A DNA stretch of 64,000 nt from an uncultured Clostridia bacterium (GCA_934757855.1 CAKVLR010000002.1:362242-426241), one strand, 5' to 3'; positions 42,122 through 50,443 are shown, counted from the first letter of the stretch. Notes: generated by a model not told the origin, from the sequence alone. Numbers and translations are program-made.

Positions 42122-43561
42122 ATGAATGAAGAAAAAAGGGGCAGAGGTCGCCCTAGAAAAGTACTAACCGAAGAAGAATTGAATAGACCAAAGCGCCCAC
42201 GAGGCAGACCTAAAAAAGAAATTACCGAAGTAAAACCCAAAAGACCTCGTGGCAGACCTCAAAAGCCAAAACCTGATGTAATTGAATTAAAGCGCCCACG
42301 CGGTAGGCCTAAAAAAGAAGAATCTGCTATCAAACCAGTTAGTGGCAAAAAATCGGCAAAAATTAAGCAAAAAGAAGAAAAAACTGCTAAAATCAAGCAA
42401 AAAAACACCGAAAATCTGCAAAATTTCACCAAAATAGACTTTAACGATGAAAAAGAAAACCACAAAGAAGGCGATACCCAAGGGTATTTGAAATTAAAAG
42501 CAAAGGTTGCAAATATTATTGATTCTGGCGAACTTGCGCCTATTATTCCAGCAAAGCACTTAAAGGAAAACTTGTTGGAAAAACCTGAACAACCAGCAAT
42601 CATTACTCCACCTTTGCAAAATAAACTTAATATCAGCCGTTCGCGTACGCCACAATCTTTTGCACCCAAAATGGTGAGGAGGAGTTTTGAAAAAGCCCCA
42701 GAAATGCCAAATAAAGTGATAGTTATCACTGGTGCAACTAGCGGAATGGGGCTTGCAATGGCAAAAAATCTCGCTGGGCTGGGGCATATCGTAATCGGTA
42801 TCGGGCGTAGATCAGGTACTTGCCGTGATGCGCGCAATGAGATTTTAGATGAATACCCAAATGCAAATATTTATTATGTGGTGGCTGATTTGAGTCTTAT
42901 GAGTCAAGTAAAAATAGTTGCAGACGAGATTGCTACCAAAGTAGCAAGCCTAAATCGTGAATGTGTTGATGTGCTTATCCACAACGCGGGCGTAGATACC
43001 GAAAACTTTAAACTCACTTACGAAAATCGCGAGTATATGTGGGCAACAAATTACCTTTCTTGCGTAATGCTCACAAACTGTTTGCAACCTATGCTAGACC
43101 GCGCGCGTGATGCAAGAGTGATTACTTTCACCACCTCAAAGGCTTCGCGCAAAACTAAGTTAAACTGGAAAGAAATTTCTGCAAAAAATCCAAAATTTAC
43201 CCCTAAAATGTATTTGCAAACCAAACTTGCTGACCTTATGTTTGCGCTCGAATATGACCACCGCAATGCAGACCGTACAGATTTGCACGCGTACTGCGTG
43301 GACCCAGGCACAGTAAATACAACTTTGCGTACAAAATATACTAGTGGCTTGCGAAAATTCGTGTTTAATATGAGCCGTAAACACGGTAAAACTGTCGAGC
43401 AAGGCATAGAAACTGCAATTTACCTTACATTAGCGCAAAAATTACCGCAAAATGTGGTATTTTATGCAAATAAAAAACCTGTAAACCCTAGCAAATTTGC
43501 ATTAGATTCAAGTAACCGTACCGCGCTTTGGCGCATAACAGAACGCGATTTAGCAAATTAA
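42122..43561 (+). CDS. AT-hook / short-chain dehydrogenase fusion protein
   Basis: 479 residues. The N-terminus carries four AT-hooks: RGRGRPRK (6-13), PRGRPKK (26-32), PRGRPQK (42-48), PRGRPKK (59-65), each able to bind the minor groove of A/T DNA. A basic, low-complexity linker to about 195 follows. The rest is a short-chain dehydrogenase: TGATSGMG cofactor motif (203-210), LIHNAG, S339 and the catalytic pair Y364-x3-K368 (YLQTK), with the spacing of retinol-dehydrogenase-type SDRs. All parts of an active NAD(P) enzyme are present. I know no SDR with this DNA-binding arm. AAAGGAGG before the ATG. Confidence 0.85.
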   Translation: MNEEKRGRGRPRKVLTEEELNRPKRPRGRPKKEITEVKPKRPRGRPQKPKPDVIELKRPRGRPKKEESAIKPVSGKKSAKIKQKEEKTAKIKQKNTENLQNFTKIDFNDEKENHKEGDTQGYLKLKAKVANIIDSGELAPIIPAKHLKENLLEKPEQPAIITPPLQNKLNISRSRTPQSFAPKMVRRSFEKAPEMPNKVIVITGATSGMGLAMAKNLAGLGHIVIGIGRRSGTCRDARNEILDEYPNANIYYVVADLSLMSQVKIVADEIATKVASLNRECVDVLIHNAGVDTENFKLTYENREYMWATNYLSCVMLTNCLQPMLDRARDARVITFTTSKASRKTKLNWKEISAKNPKFTPKMYLQTKLADLMFALEYDHRNADRTDLHAYCVDPGTVNTTLRTKYTSGLRKFVFNMSRKHGKTVEQGIETAIYLTLAQKLPQNVVFYANKKPVNPSKFALDSSNRTALWRITERDLAN

Positions 43562-43652
43562 AAAGTATTTATTTAGTATTTATATTTTTGCTATTTAATT
43601 GATACTTAAATTATAATATTTTTCTCTATTTATATATTATTTTTCTCCAAAT

Positions 43653-43685
43653 AAAAAATTGTTGGTAATTTCCAACAATTTTTTT
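43653..43685. terminator. bidirectional terminator
   Basis: AAAAAATTGTTGG / CCAACAATTTTTT hairpin between convergent genes. Confidence 0.8.
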
Positions 43686-43694
43686 GTATATTAT

Positions 43695-44675
43695 CTAACT
43701 TTCTCTTGTTTTATTTTCTATATCGGTTTGTGTGCTATCTTCGTTTGCATTTTGTTCTAACTCAATATTAGCGTTTGTGGTACTTTCATTTGTTTTATTT
43801 ATCGTGAAATATACTTCATCAATGTGATTGCGTTTGTTTTTAAAATACAACATAAGGTACATTATTAGTCCAAAAATCAACGCAATACCAATTGCCAACA
43901 CATACCACGCGATTCTATTTTCTTGTAAAAATACATTGCGATATATATACATATAAGGCACAGGGTCGGCAAGCGTGCAAGTCCAGATATGCGCGGTGTA
44001 GTTGCTTTGCTCAATCGAATTTATCCCATAAGCCCCCACAATTTGTTGCGTAGAATTTGCGTTTGAATGGGTCTTATACACACTAGGATATACGCGGGCG
44101 ATATTCGTTTCAATTTTGCTAAAAAGTGCCACTACTTGCGTAGTATCGCCACTAAAAAATTCATTTGCAAAACTATTCACGAGATTTTGTGTCAAAGCGG
44201 GAATAATTTGCATTTCCAACATCAAATCACTGCTATTTTCCAGTTTGCTATCCACCAGCACCGAACGCGACACAAACAAACTTTTTTCATATTCAACAGG
44301 CTGATTTAAGATTTCCTCTACCGTTCTGCCGTAAAATTTGAGATATTCTTCTACTGTGCCAAACGAAAGCGAAATGTTGTAGCGGTTCGGGTTTTGAGTG
44401 TCTACTTGCGCCTTAAAAGTAACCCCGCTTGTACTGCGCCCCGCACTAAATGTGGTCCAGTATTCTTGCACGCCTGAGTCAATCAATTCCATTGCACGAG
44501 TCGAGTCAATGCCCACACTAGCGCAAAGAGCAGGGGTAAGCACGATTGTATAATTATATGAGCGCGAGCCGTCCGCATAAATTGTAGTCATCTGCACCGT
44601 TTGTGCACAACCGCCAAACAACACACTTGCGCAAATAATTAGTGCAAATACAGCCAAAACAAATTGCTTTTTCAT
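43695..44675 (-). CDS. Lipoprotein with C-terminal membrane helix (LppM-like)
   Basis: 326 residues. The lipobox LFGGC (residues 19-23) follows a hydrophobic signal. TTIYADGSRSYNYTIVLTPALC is similar to the LppM-type extracellular domain. Near the C-terminus a membrane helix (WYVLAIGIALIFGLIMYLML, about 256-276) and a short acidic/Asn cytoplasmic tail follow. So it is anchored both by lipid and by a helix. GGAG before the ATG. The function is not known. Confidence 0.78.
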   Translation of the reverse strand: MKKQFVLAVFALIICASVLFGGCAQTVQMTTIYADGSRSYNYTIVLTPALCASVGIDSTRAMELIDSGVQEYWTTFSAGRSTSGVTFKAQVDTQNPNRYNISLSFGTVEEYLKFYGRTVEEILNQPVEYEKSLFVSRSVLVDSKLENSSDLMLEMQIIPALTQNLVNSFANEFFSGDTTQVVALFSKIETNIARVYPSVYKTHSNANSTQQIVGAYGINSIEQSNYTAHIWTCTLADPVPYMYIYRNVFLQENRIAWYVLAIGIALIFGLIMYLMLYFKNKRNHIDEVYFTINKTNESTTNANIELEQNANEDSTQTDIENKTRES

Positions 44676-44823
44676 TTTTTCTCCAAAATTAAAGTATATT
44701 TTAGTTTATCAAAATGTATGCATTTAGTAAAGTGTAAATGCGAAATTTCCCACCAAAACTATAAAAACGACCATAAAGTCTTGTAGTTTGAATAAAAATA
44801 TAAATATTTCTCCTAAAAAGAAA

Positions 44824-44862
44824 AACTTTCTCCTAAAATTATTGCCTTTTTAGGAGAAAGTT
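44824..44862. terminator. terminator after trpS
   Basis: AACTTTCTCCTAAAA / TTTTAGGAGAAAGTT perfect 15-bp arms around an 8-nt loop. A second copy of TTTCTCCTAAAA stands just before it. Confidence 0.8.
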
Positions 44863-44879
44863 AAAAGTATGGTTAATTT

Positions 44880-45923
44880 TTAGCGGTATTTGATACCCAT
44901 CGCTTCCTTTACTTCTTCAAGAGTTTTATTTGCAGTTTCGCGCGCGAAATCACTACCCTTAAACAAAATTTGCATAACTTCGCCTTTGTCTTTTGCAAAT
45001 TCTTCACGCCTTGCGCGGATAGGTGCTAGAATTTCTTGCAAAATTTCATTCAAGAAGTTTTTAATCTTTACATCGCCTAAACCACCGCGCTTGTAATGGT
45101 TTTTGAGTTCATCAAGATTTGCGTATTCAGGCAAGTATCTAGTAAAATGCTCAGGTCTGCAAAACGCATCAAGGTAGGTAAATACGATATTGCCTTTTAC
45201 ACTGCCTTTGTCATTAATATTTATATGATTAGGGTCGGTGTACATCATTTTTACTTGTTTTTTGATTGTGTCAGCATCATCGGCAAGGTAAATGCAGTTG
45301 CCTAGACTTTTGCTCATTTTCCCGTTACCATCTACACCAGGTAAGCGCAAACAAGCAGAATTTGTAGCAAATACGCCTTTTGGCTCAACAAGTACATCAG
45401 TTTTGTATAGACCGTTAAACGAACGCACGATTTCACGCGCTTGCTCAATCATTGGCTCTTGGTCCTCACCAACTGGCACAATATTTGCCTTAAACGCGGT
45501 AATATCTGCGGTTTGGCTCACAGGGTACAACAAAAACCCAGCAGGGATACTTTTATCAAAATTTTTTTGCTTGATTTCTGCTTTTACGGTAGGGTTGCGT
45601 TGCAGTCTTGCCACAGAAACGAGATTCATATAATAATAAGTTAGTTCGGTAAGTTCAGGGATTTGTGATTGAATAAATAGCGTTACCTTGCTAGGGTCTA
45701 GACCAACAGCAAGATAATCGAGTGCGACTTCAATTAAGTTGTTGCGTACTTTTTCGACATTATCATAGTTGTCTGTAAGCGCTTGTGAGTCAGCAATCAT
45801 AACAAACATTTTGTCAAAATCGCCTTCATTCTGTATCTTTACACGGTTCATCAACGAGCCAACAAAGTGACCTATATGTAATTTGCCGGTAGGTCGGTCG
45901 CCAGTCAAAATAATATTTTTCAT
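44880..45923 (-). CDS. trpS: Tryptophan--tRNA ligase TrpS
   Basis: 347 residues, class I synthetase charging tRNA-Trp. HIGH motif GKLHIGHFVGSL (14-25), KMSKSLGN (about 205), and the Trp-site segment AVGLDPSKVTLFIQSQIPEL. It is of the longer bacterial type, intact. AAAGGAAA before the ATG. The 136-bp upstream has no T-box leader I can see; it carries two DnaA boxes (45969-46000). Confidence 0.98.
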   Translation of the reverse strand: MKNIILTGDRPTGKLHIGHFVGSLMNRVKIQNEGDFDKMFVMIADSQALTDNYDNVEKVRNNLIEVALDYLAVGLDPSKVTLFIQSQIPELTELTYYYMNLVSVARLQRNPTVKAEIKQKNFDKSIPAGFLLYPVSQTADITAFKANIVPVGEDQEPMIEQAREIVRSFNGLYKTDVLVEPKGVFATNSACLRLPGVDGNGKMSKSLGNCIYLADDADTIKKQVKMMYTDPNHININDKGSVKGNIVFTYLDAFCRPEHFTRYLPEYANLDELKNHYKRGGLGDVKIKNFLNEILQEILAPIRARREEFAKDKGEVMQILFKGSDFARETANKTLEEVKEAMGIKYR

Positions 45924-45968
45924 AGTGTTATTTCCTTTATTTTATACAAGTTTTTTATTTTTTAAAAG

Positions 45969-46000
45969 TTTTCCACAATGTGTTGATTTTGTGTGGATAA
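45969..46000. other. isolated DnaA-box pair upstream of trpS
   Basis: TTTTCCACA (45969-45977) and TGTGGATAA (45992-46000, reverse consensus), facing each other 14 bp apart, 45-77 bp before the trpS start. Confidence 0.5.
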
Positions 46001-46059
46001 CTACAATTTTTTGACACTTTCTATCTAATTTTTGCAAGAATATGCCTAAAAATTATATT

Positions 46060-46698
46060 TTAAGCAACATTTTCATTTTGTTTCCTATCTAAATTATTAA
46101 AAAATGTGTATATGTCGCTTAATTCGTGAGTTTGAAAAGTTTGAATGTTCAATTTTTGCGCAGGGAGTAGGTCATCACGGAAATTATCGCCAACTACCAG
46201 TATTTCCTCAGGGGCGACCCTTTCCGCTTCCATTATTTCTTTATAAAATACTGCTTTTGTAGGGTCGGTAGGCAAAAATTGATTAAAATAAATTTTCTTA
46301 AATATTGCGGGGTCTATGCCCCAGTGAGAAAAGTGCCTCTTGATTGCGCTAACGGGCGAATTTGACACAATGTAAAGCGTGTAGTGCTTGCTAAGATTTT
46401 TGATAAATTCAGGGTCAACAAATTTCATATTTGGGTAGTCTAGGCGGTAAATATTTTGCGAATGAAAGTCAATCAGCCCTTGCGCCGTGCCAAATTCTTT
46501 TATCATAGCCACCGCTACATCGGCTGTCATTGGATTTTTAGGGTCAATGCCGTATTTAATCAAAAAATCGTTTCGCTCTTTTGAGGTAAGGGCGGGGAGC
46601 GCACTTTCCAAAGTGCGTTGCATATACTCAACCCAGTTTTCCCATTTTTCACCATTGTGCAAAGTGCCGTCAAAATCAAAAATAATTACCTTAAACAT
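46060..46698 (-). CDS. HAD-family hydrolase (phosphatase)
   Basis: 212 residues, cytosolic. Motif I IIFDFDGTLHN (5-15, catalytic Asp8), motif II LYIVSNSP, motif III Lys in the helical part and motif IV VVGDNFRDDLLPAQ. The cap is alpha-helical (subclass I), of the phosphoglycolate/beta-phosphoglucomutase type. The substrate cannot be told. An A/T-rich gap of 60 bp separates it from the lipoprotein gene. Confidence 0.9.
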   Translation of the reverse strand: MFKVIIFDFDGTLHNGEKWENWVEYMQRTLESALPALTSKERNDFLIKYGIDPKNPMTADVAVAMIKEFGTAQGLIDFHSQNIYRLDYPNMKFVDPEFIKNLSKHYTLYIVSNSPVSAIKRHFSHWGIDPAIFKKIYFNQFLPTDPTKAVFYKEIMEAERVAPEEILVVGDNFRDDLLPAQKLNIQTFQTHELSDIYTFFNNLDRKQNENVA

Positions 46699-46793
46699 AA
46701 TTCGCTACCTTTATTATTTGTTTTAATTTTATCATAGTTTTTGTAGTTTTGCAAATATTTGATTAAATTTAAGCATTATTTATAAAAAAACAA

Positions 46794-46812
46794 AACCCCG
46801 CAGTGCGGAGTC
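46794..46812 (-). terminator. terminator of the 46888 lipoprotein gene
   Basis: CCGCA / TGCGG hairpin; on the minus strand it is followed by GGTTTTGTTTTTTT. Confidence 0.6.
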
Positions 46813-46887
46813 TTGAATTAATAGTGGTTCTTTATTAATTTTTAAATAGTAAAGTTAATCATTAGTTTTTAAAAAGTTTTTATCTAA

Positions 46888-47703
46888 TTATGCAGTTGGC
46901 ATAGTAAAATCAGTGTAACCATTTGTGTCAAAGTTGATTTCATCAGTAAAGGTACACATAGAGCAGTTTACTGTTATAACGCCCATACTGTTATCAGTGT
47001 AAGTGTAGTTGTTGATTTGGAAACCAACCCACTTGTTGTTTTCAAACACATAGTAAAGGTCAGCAGTTTTGTCATCACCTGATGAAAGTGTAACTTTAAA
47101 CTTTGTAGAGTTGTCAGTAACTGATTTCATAATAGCCTTGTCGCCAGACAATGATGATTCAAGGTTTTTGATGTTGTCGAGGCTAAATTCTTCAGTAACA
47201 GCAGTTAAGCCAGCAACTACACCATATAAGTCAGGTCTACTTTCAAAGTCTTTTATGCTAAACTTGTACTTACCGTTCATCTCACTACCCATATTAATGT
47301 CAGCGTAAACGGTACCAGTTATTTCAGATGTTTCTGATTTTTCACCAATCATATAAAATGTCATTGACAAAGACTCTTTACCTGATTTCCCAGTCAATTT
47401 TGTGTACATTTCGCAAGTGGTTTCATTCATTTTCATAATAGAATTAAGGCTAAAAGTGACTTTTTGTCCCTCAACATCCATCGCTAAATCCAAAGATAAT
47501 TTAAAACCATTTTGAATAGATTCAGCATCGGTAGTTGCATCGTTTACATAAGCTTGCAAGTCCTCAACGCTTGATTCTTGGTTGTAATTACCAGAAACAT
47601 TTACGCTAGCCTTAGAGTCCAAAGGACCACCGCAGGCAGCAAAGATTAGTGTAGCAGGTAACAACACAAGAGCCATTAAGAATGTTTTAATTTTTGTGTT
47701 CAT
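46888..47703 (-). CDS. Lipoprotein, LppX/DUF6612-like fold
   Basis: 271 residues. Signal peptide (FLMALVLLPATLIFAAC, lipobox IFAAC at 19-23) with a Gly-Gly after the lipidated Cys. The mature part is beta-rich with KVTFSLNSIMKMNETTCEMYTKL and LYYVFENNKWVGFQIN, similar to cell-wall lipoproteins that bind lipid or serve as surface antigens. Exported and bound to the outer leaflet. AAGGAG before the ATG. Confidence 0.78.
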   Translation of the reverse strand: MNTKIKTFLMALVLLPATLIFAACGGPLDSKASVNVSGNYNQESSVEDLQAYVNDATTDAESIQNGFKLSLDLAMDVEGQKVTFSLNSIMKMNETTCEMYTKLTGKSGKESLSMTFYMIGEKSETSEITGTVYADINMGSEMNGKYKFSIKDFESRPDLYGVVAGLTAVTEEFSLDNIKNLESSLSGDKAIMKSVTDNSTKFKVTLSSGDDKTADLYYVFENNKWVGFQINNYTYTDNSMGVITVNCSMCTFTDEINFDTNGYTDFTMPTA

Positions 47704-48111
47704 ACTTTTCTTTACTCCTTTAAATTAATATAATTTAAGTATATGAAATTTTTGATAATTTGGCAAGCAATTTGGACATATTTTTACAAATTGTATAACA
47801 TTTTTACAAAATTTGCAAAATTAATTAACCATCTATTTTTTTAAAAAACGAAACTTTGATTTTAAAAAGAACAAAAAGTACAATTACCAAGCGAAAATAA
47901 AAATAATTTAAAGGTAGAAAAAATTAAAATTATAATTGCAAATGCTTTGCGTATTTTATCACATAGTTGCAAGTTGTTAAATTTAAAAAGCAATGCAATA
48001 TTTTGAAAATAAAAAATAATTTAATAAAAACACAAAAAATAGGCTAAAATTGCACAAAAAAGCCTATTTTTTCATAATAAATATTAAATTTTATAGAAAT
48101 TAGGTGGTAAA
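47704..48111. other. AT-rich intergenic region
   Basis: About 400 bp of nearly pure A/T without a gene. It holds a hairpin AAAATAGGCT / AGCCTATTTT (48036-48070), terminator-like, 42 bp before the sodC homologue. Confidence 0.5.
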
Positions 48112-48558
48112 ATGATAAGTAGAGAAACAATGCAAATTCTCGCAAAAATAAAAAGTTTTCCTGACCTGTCCGCAAAAATTATGGGGCAAAATATCAAGGG
48201 CAACGCGTACTTTTGGGGTACAAATTATGGGGTAGTGTGCTTGTTTGATGTGTTCGGCTTGCCCGCGGGGAAATTTTTGGGGCTACATATTCACGAGGGG
48301 ACTACTTGCGATAATGGCGATTTTATGAGCGCTGGCGGACACTTAAATTTAGACAATACTCAACACCCAAACCATACGGGTGATTTGCCACCATTATACA
48401 CAAATAACGGACACGCGCTAATGGCAGTGTTGATTGATAAATTCACTCTAAATGATATAAAAAACCGTACAATAATTATTCATTCACAGCCCGATGATTT
48501 TACCTCACAGCCTAGCGGAAATTCAGGCTCGCGCCTCGCGTGCGGTGTAATTAAATAA
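48112..48558 (+). CDS. Cu/Zn superoxide dismutase homologue, cytosolic form
   Basis: 148 residues without signal peptide. LHIHEG holds the first two Cu ligands, GGHLN and HPNHTGDLPPL the bridging His and Zn ligands (the D of GD), RTIIIHSQPDDF the fourth Cu His, and SGSRLACGVI the guiding Arg and the disulfide-type Cys. All the metal ligands needed are there. Normal bacterial SodC is periplasmic or lipid-anchored; this one lacks any export signal. It removes superoxide, probably in an anaerobe. TAGGTGG before the ATG. Confidence 0.88.
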   Translation: MISRETMQILAKIKSFPDLSAKIMGQNIKGNAYFWGTNYGVVCLFDVFGLPAGKFLGLHIHEGTTCDNGDFMSAGGHLNLDNTQHPNHTGDLPPLYTNNGHALMAVLIDKFTLNDIKNRTIIIHSQPDDFTSQPSGNSGSRLACGVIK

Positions 48559-48597
48559 CAAAAAACGCATTTATGGTGAAATAAATACGTTTTTTGT
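48558..48597. terminator. bidirectional terminator
   Basis: ACAAAAAACG / CGTTTTTTGT hairpin between convergent genes. Confidence 0.78.
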
Positions 48598-48607
48598 GTA
48601 AATAAAG

Positions 48608-49555
48608 TTACATTTGATAAATATTGTCTTTTGTCTTGTTTAGCCCTGAAACCTGAAATTGTGGCAAAAACTCTTGTTCTTTAAGATACTTTTCATCTGG
48701 GTCTATGTCCCAAAAATATCTGCTATCCCTAGATTGAAAGTTTAATGTTCCATTACCATAGTACCAGTCATAAAATTGTTTTGCGCTGTCAAAGTGTTCA
48801 ATCGCGCAACTGCACGCACGAAAAGTGTGTCTGCCTTTGCTATCGCTCTTTGTTTCGACTACATATTGCGCCATTCGCTTAGGGAAAATAAGTTGATTGT
48901 TGATATCGTTTTCATTTCTAACAAGCACGCCAGCGCCTTGGTCTGTAAATACAACTTCGGTGTCAAAACCTAAAAATTTTAGCATATTGTGCGTGATGAG
49001 AGAAACCTCAAATTCAGATGCACATTTTTGAGCAAACATTTCACTTGTAAAAGACTCACGCCCAGTTGTGAGGTCGTTGTATTTGGCATAATTATATGCG
49101 TGTTCATCAAGATATTTGCCGAGGTCTTTAAAGTTTAAAATACCAGTTTCTTTAAAAAGTTCTTGCTCATTTATGCGTTTATCTAATACCCTTAGTGGCT
49201 GTACATAATCCATCAAAACCCAATTTGTAAGTAAATTTAGTACATAGTTAGACATTTTTTGTCTATCTGCTGGGTTATCGCAGTTGTAATTTTGAAACGC
49301 ATCTTTCAAAATTGTTACGACTTCAGTCGCTAAATACTGAGGCATATTGTCTATAAATACACCCTTTTGGTGTGGATTTTGAAAACATCTTGCTGTTGGA
49401 GCAATGTATTGTGAGTAAGATTTTTTGATAGGCAAAACTTGTGTTTTTTCCGCATCGCGTTCTAACTCTTTGACACGGTCTTGTACTAAACGAGGAATAC
49501 TTGCAGAGTCGGTTTTTTGCAAAATTTTTAAAAAGTTAAAAAATTCATCATACAT
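48608..49555 (-). CDS. Hypothetical protein, possible Cys/His-site fold
   Basis: 315 residues, soluble. The C-terminal half contains FAQKCASEFEVSLITHNMLKFLGFD, then a segment with HTFRACSCAIEHFD and WYYGNG. The order Cys-helix, then His, then Asp resembles transglutaminase-like/papain-type domains, but the match is weak. The first 140 residues are helical with many Gln and Asn. No neighbour suggests a role. Family not recognised. Confidence 0.55.
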   Translation of the reverse strand: MYDEFFNFLKILQKTDSASIPRLVQDRVKELERDAEKTQVLPIKKSYSQYIAPTARCFQNPHQKGVFIDNMPQYLATEVVTILKDAFQNYNCDNPADRQKMSNYVLNLLTNWVLMDYVQPLRVLDKRINEQELFKETGILNFKDLGKYLDEHAYNYAKYNDLTTGRESFTSEMFAQKCASEFEVSLITHNMLKFLGFDTEVVFTDQGAGVLVRNENDINNQLIFPKRMAQYVVETKSDSKGRHTFRACSCAIEHFDSAKQFYDWYYGNGTLNFQSRDSRYFWDIDPDEKYLKEQEFLPQFQVSGLNKTKDNIYQM

Positions 49556-49701
49556 AGTAAAATTCTCCCAAAACTTTTTCTTATATGATTATAGCATATC
49601 AATGGGAAAAATGCAATATTAATTTGTTGAATTTAAGCAAGAAAAATAAAAAATTTACTGAAAATCAGTTGACATTTTTCAAAAAATTTGGCTATGCTAA
49701 A

Positions 49702-49730
49702 TTGACTTTAATTAAGTTTTTTGTTATAAT
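49702..49730 (+). promoter_or_regulatory. tRNA-Leu(CAG) promoter
   Basis: -35 TTGACT (49702-49707), 17-bp spacer, extended -10 TGTTATAAT with TATAAT at 49725-49730, ten bases before the tRNA. Confidence 0.85.
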
Positions 49731-49739
49731 AAAAAATAT

Positions 49740-49822
49740 GCGATTGTGGCGGAATTGGCAGACGCGCTAGGTTCAGGTCTTAGTGGGAAACCGTGAAGGT
49801 TCAAATCCTTTCAATCGCACCA
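49740..49822 (+). tRNA. tRNA-Leu (anticodon CAG)
   Basis: 83 nt with encoded CCA. Acceptor GCGATTG / CAATCGC, D-arm GGCGGAATTGGCAGACGC, anticodon loop TTCAGGT (anticodon CAG), long variable arm, T-arm GTGAAGGTTCAAATCC. Preceded by a near-perfect promoter. Confidence 0.96.
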
Positions 49823-49845
49823 AAAGACCCCTTGCGGGTCTTTTT
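49823..49845 (+). terminator. tRNA-Leu(CAG) terminator
   Basis: AAAGACCC / GGGTCTTT hairpin followed by TT, directly after CCA. Confidence 0.8.
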
Positions 49846-49914
49846 GATTGAAAGGATTTGAGAGAGCGTGCGCTCTCGCACTGCTCTAAAAGCAGTGAAC
49901 CTTCACTTTCGTGA
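49846..49914 (-). repeat. inverted tRNA-Leu(CAG) 3' end split by a double hairpin
   Basis: GATTGAAAGGATTTGA (49846-49861) and AACCTTCAC (49898-49906) are the tRNA's own T-arm and acceptor in reverse. They are interrupted by hairpins GAGAGCG/CGCTCTC (49862-49877) and CACTGCT/AGCAGTG (49879-49897). A further hairpin TTCACtttcGTGAA follows. It is related to the element at 19535-19590. Confidence 0.8.
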
Positions 49915-49943
49915 ACGGACGCTCGCTGTTCTTAAAAAACGAT

Positions 49944-50122
49944 ATTGACCTAGCGGTCAATGATATTACTCACTATCGTTCGTAGTGATATTATTTACTA
50001 GCGTAAATAATGATATGATATTTGCCTTCACTGCAAACAAAGTTTGCAATATCACTCGCTAAGCGAATATCATTGCGGAGCAATATCACTCACGCAGTGA
50101 ATATCACTGAGCCGTAGGCTCA
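49944..50122. repeat. tandem array of eight different short palindromes
   Basis: Consecutive hairpins: ATTGACC/GGTCAAT (49944-49961), TCACTA/TAGTGA (49970-49988), ATTATTTAC/GTAAATAAT (49990-50011), TGCAAAC/GTTTGCA (50032-50048), TCGCT/AGCGA (50056-50066), ATTGC/GCAAT (50072-50084), TCACT/AGTGA (50086-50100) and TGAGCC/GGCTCA (50108-50122). Stems differ but linkers repeat TGATATT or AATATCA. No coding potential. Confidence 0.85.
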
Positions 50123-50130
50123 ATTTCATT

Positions 50131-50174
50131 GTAAACAAAAGGAAAAGCCTCATAGGCTTTCCTTTTTTGTTTAC
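50131..50174. terminator. long hairpin closing the palindrome array
   Basis: GTAAACAAAAGGAAAAGCCT pairs with AGGCTTTCCTTTTTTGTTTAC (one bulge) around CAT. Terminator-like on both strands. Confidence 0.65.
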
Positions 50175-50323
50175 TGAGGGACTCACGCCGTTACGCTAAC
50201 CAGCCTGTTATTCTATTAGCATCGTACGGACAGCGCTTCACTATCGTGCCGAGGTGCTAAAAACTTGCCACTGGCAATTTTTTCAAACGCACCTGTTCGA
50301 GTCCGACGACTATCGTAAAACAA

Positions 50324-50351
50324 AAACAAGACCGTTCTATTAGTCTTGTTT
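50324..50351 (-). terminator. tRNA-Leu(CAA) terminator
   Basis: AAACAAGAC / GTCTTGTTT hairpin; on the minus strand followed by TTTTTG. Beyond it GGACTCGAAC is the tRNA's T-arm in reverse. Confidence 0.75.
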
Positions 50352-50356
50352 AGTAC

Positions 50357-50443
50357 TGGTGCCGAGAGAGGGACTCGAACCCTCATGGGATTGCTCCCGG
50401 CAGATTTTGAGTCTACTGCGTCTGCCAATTTCGCCATCTCGGC
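50357..50443 (-). tRNA. tRNA-Leu (anticodon CAA)
   Basis: 87 nt with encoded CCA. Acceptor GCCGAGA / TCTCGGC, D-arm GGCGAAATTGGCAGACGC, anticodon loop CTCAAAA (anticodon CAA), long variable arm GCCGGGAGCAATCCC, T-arm GAGGGTTCGAGTCCCTC. Confidence 0.96.

Noticed and set aside
45924..46059. T-box leader before trpS
   Set aside because: Only 136 bp, no T-box motif or specifier hairpin found.
50216..50437. 73-codon frame overlapping tRNA-Leu(CAA)
   Set aside because: Translation of the tRNA and of its inverted fragments; no ribosome site.
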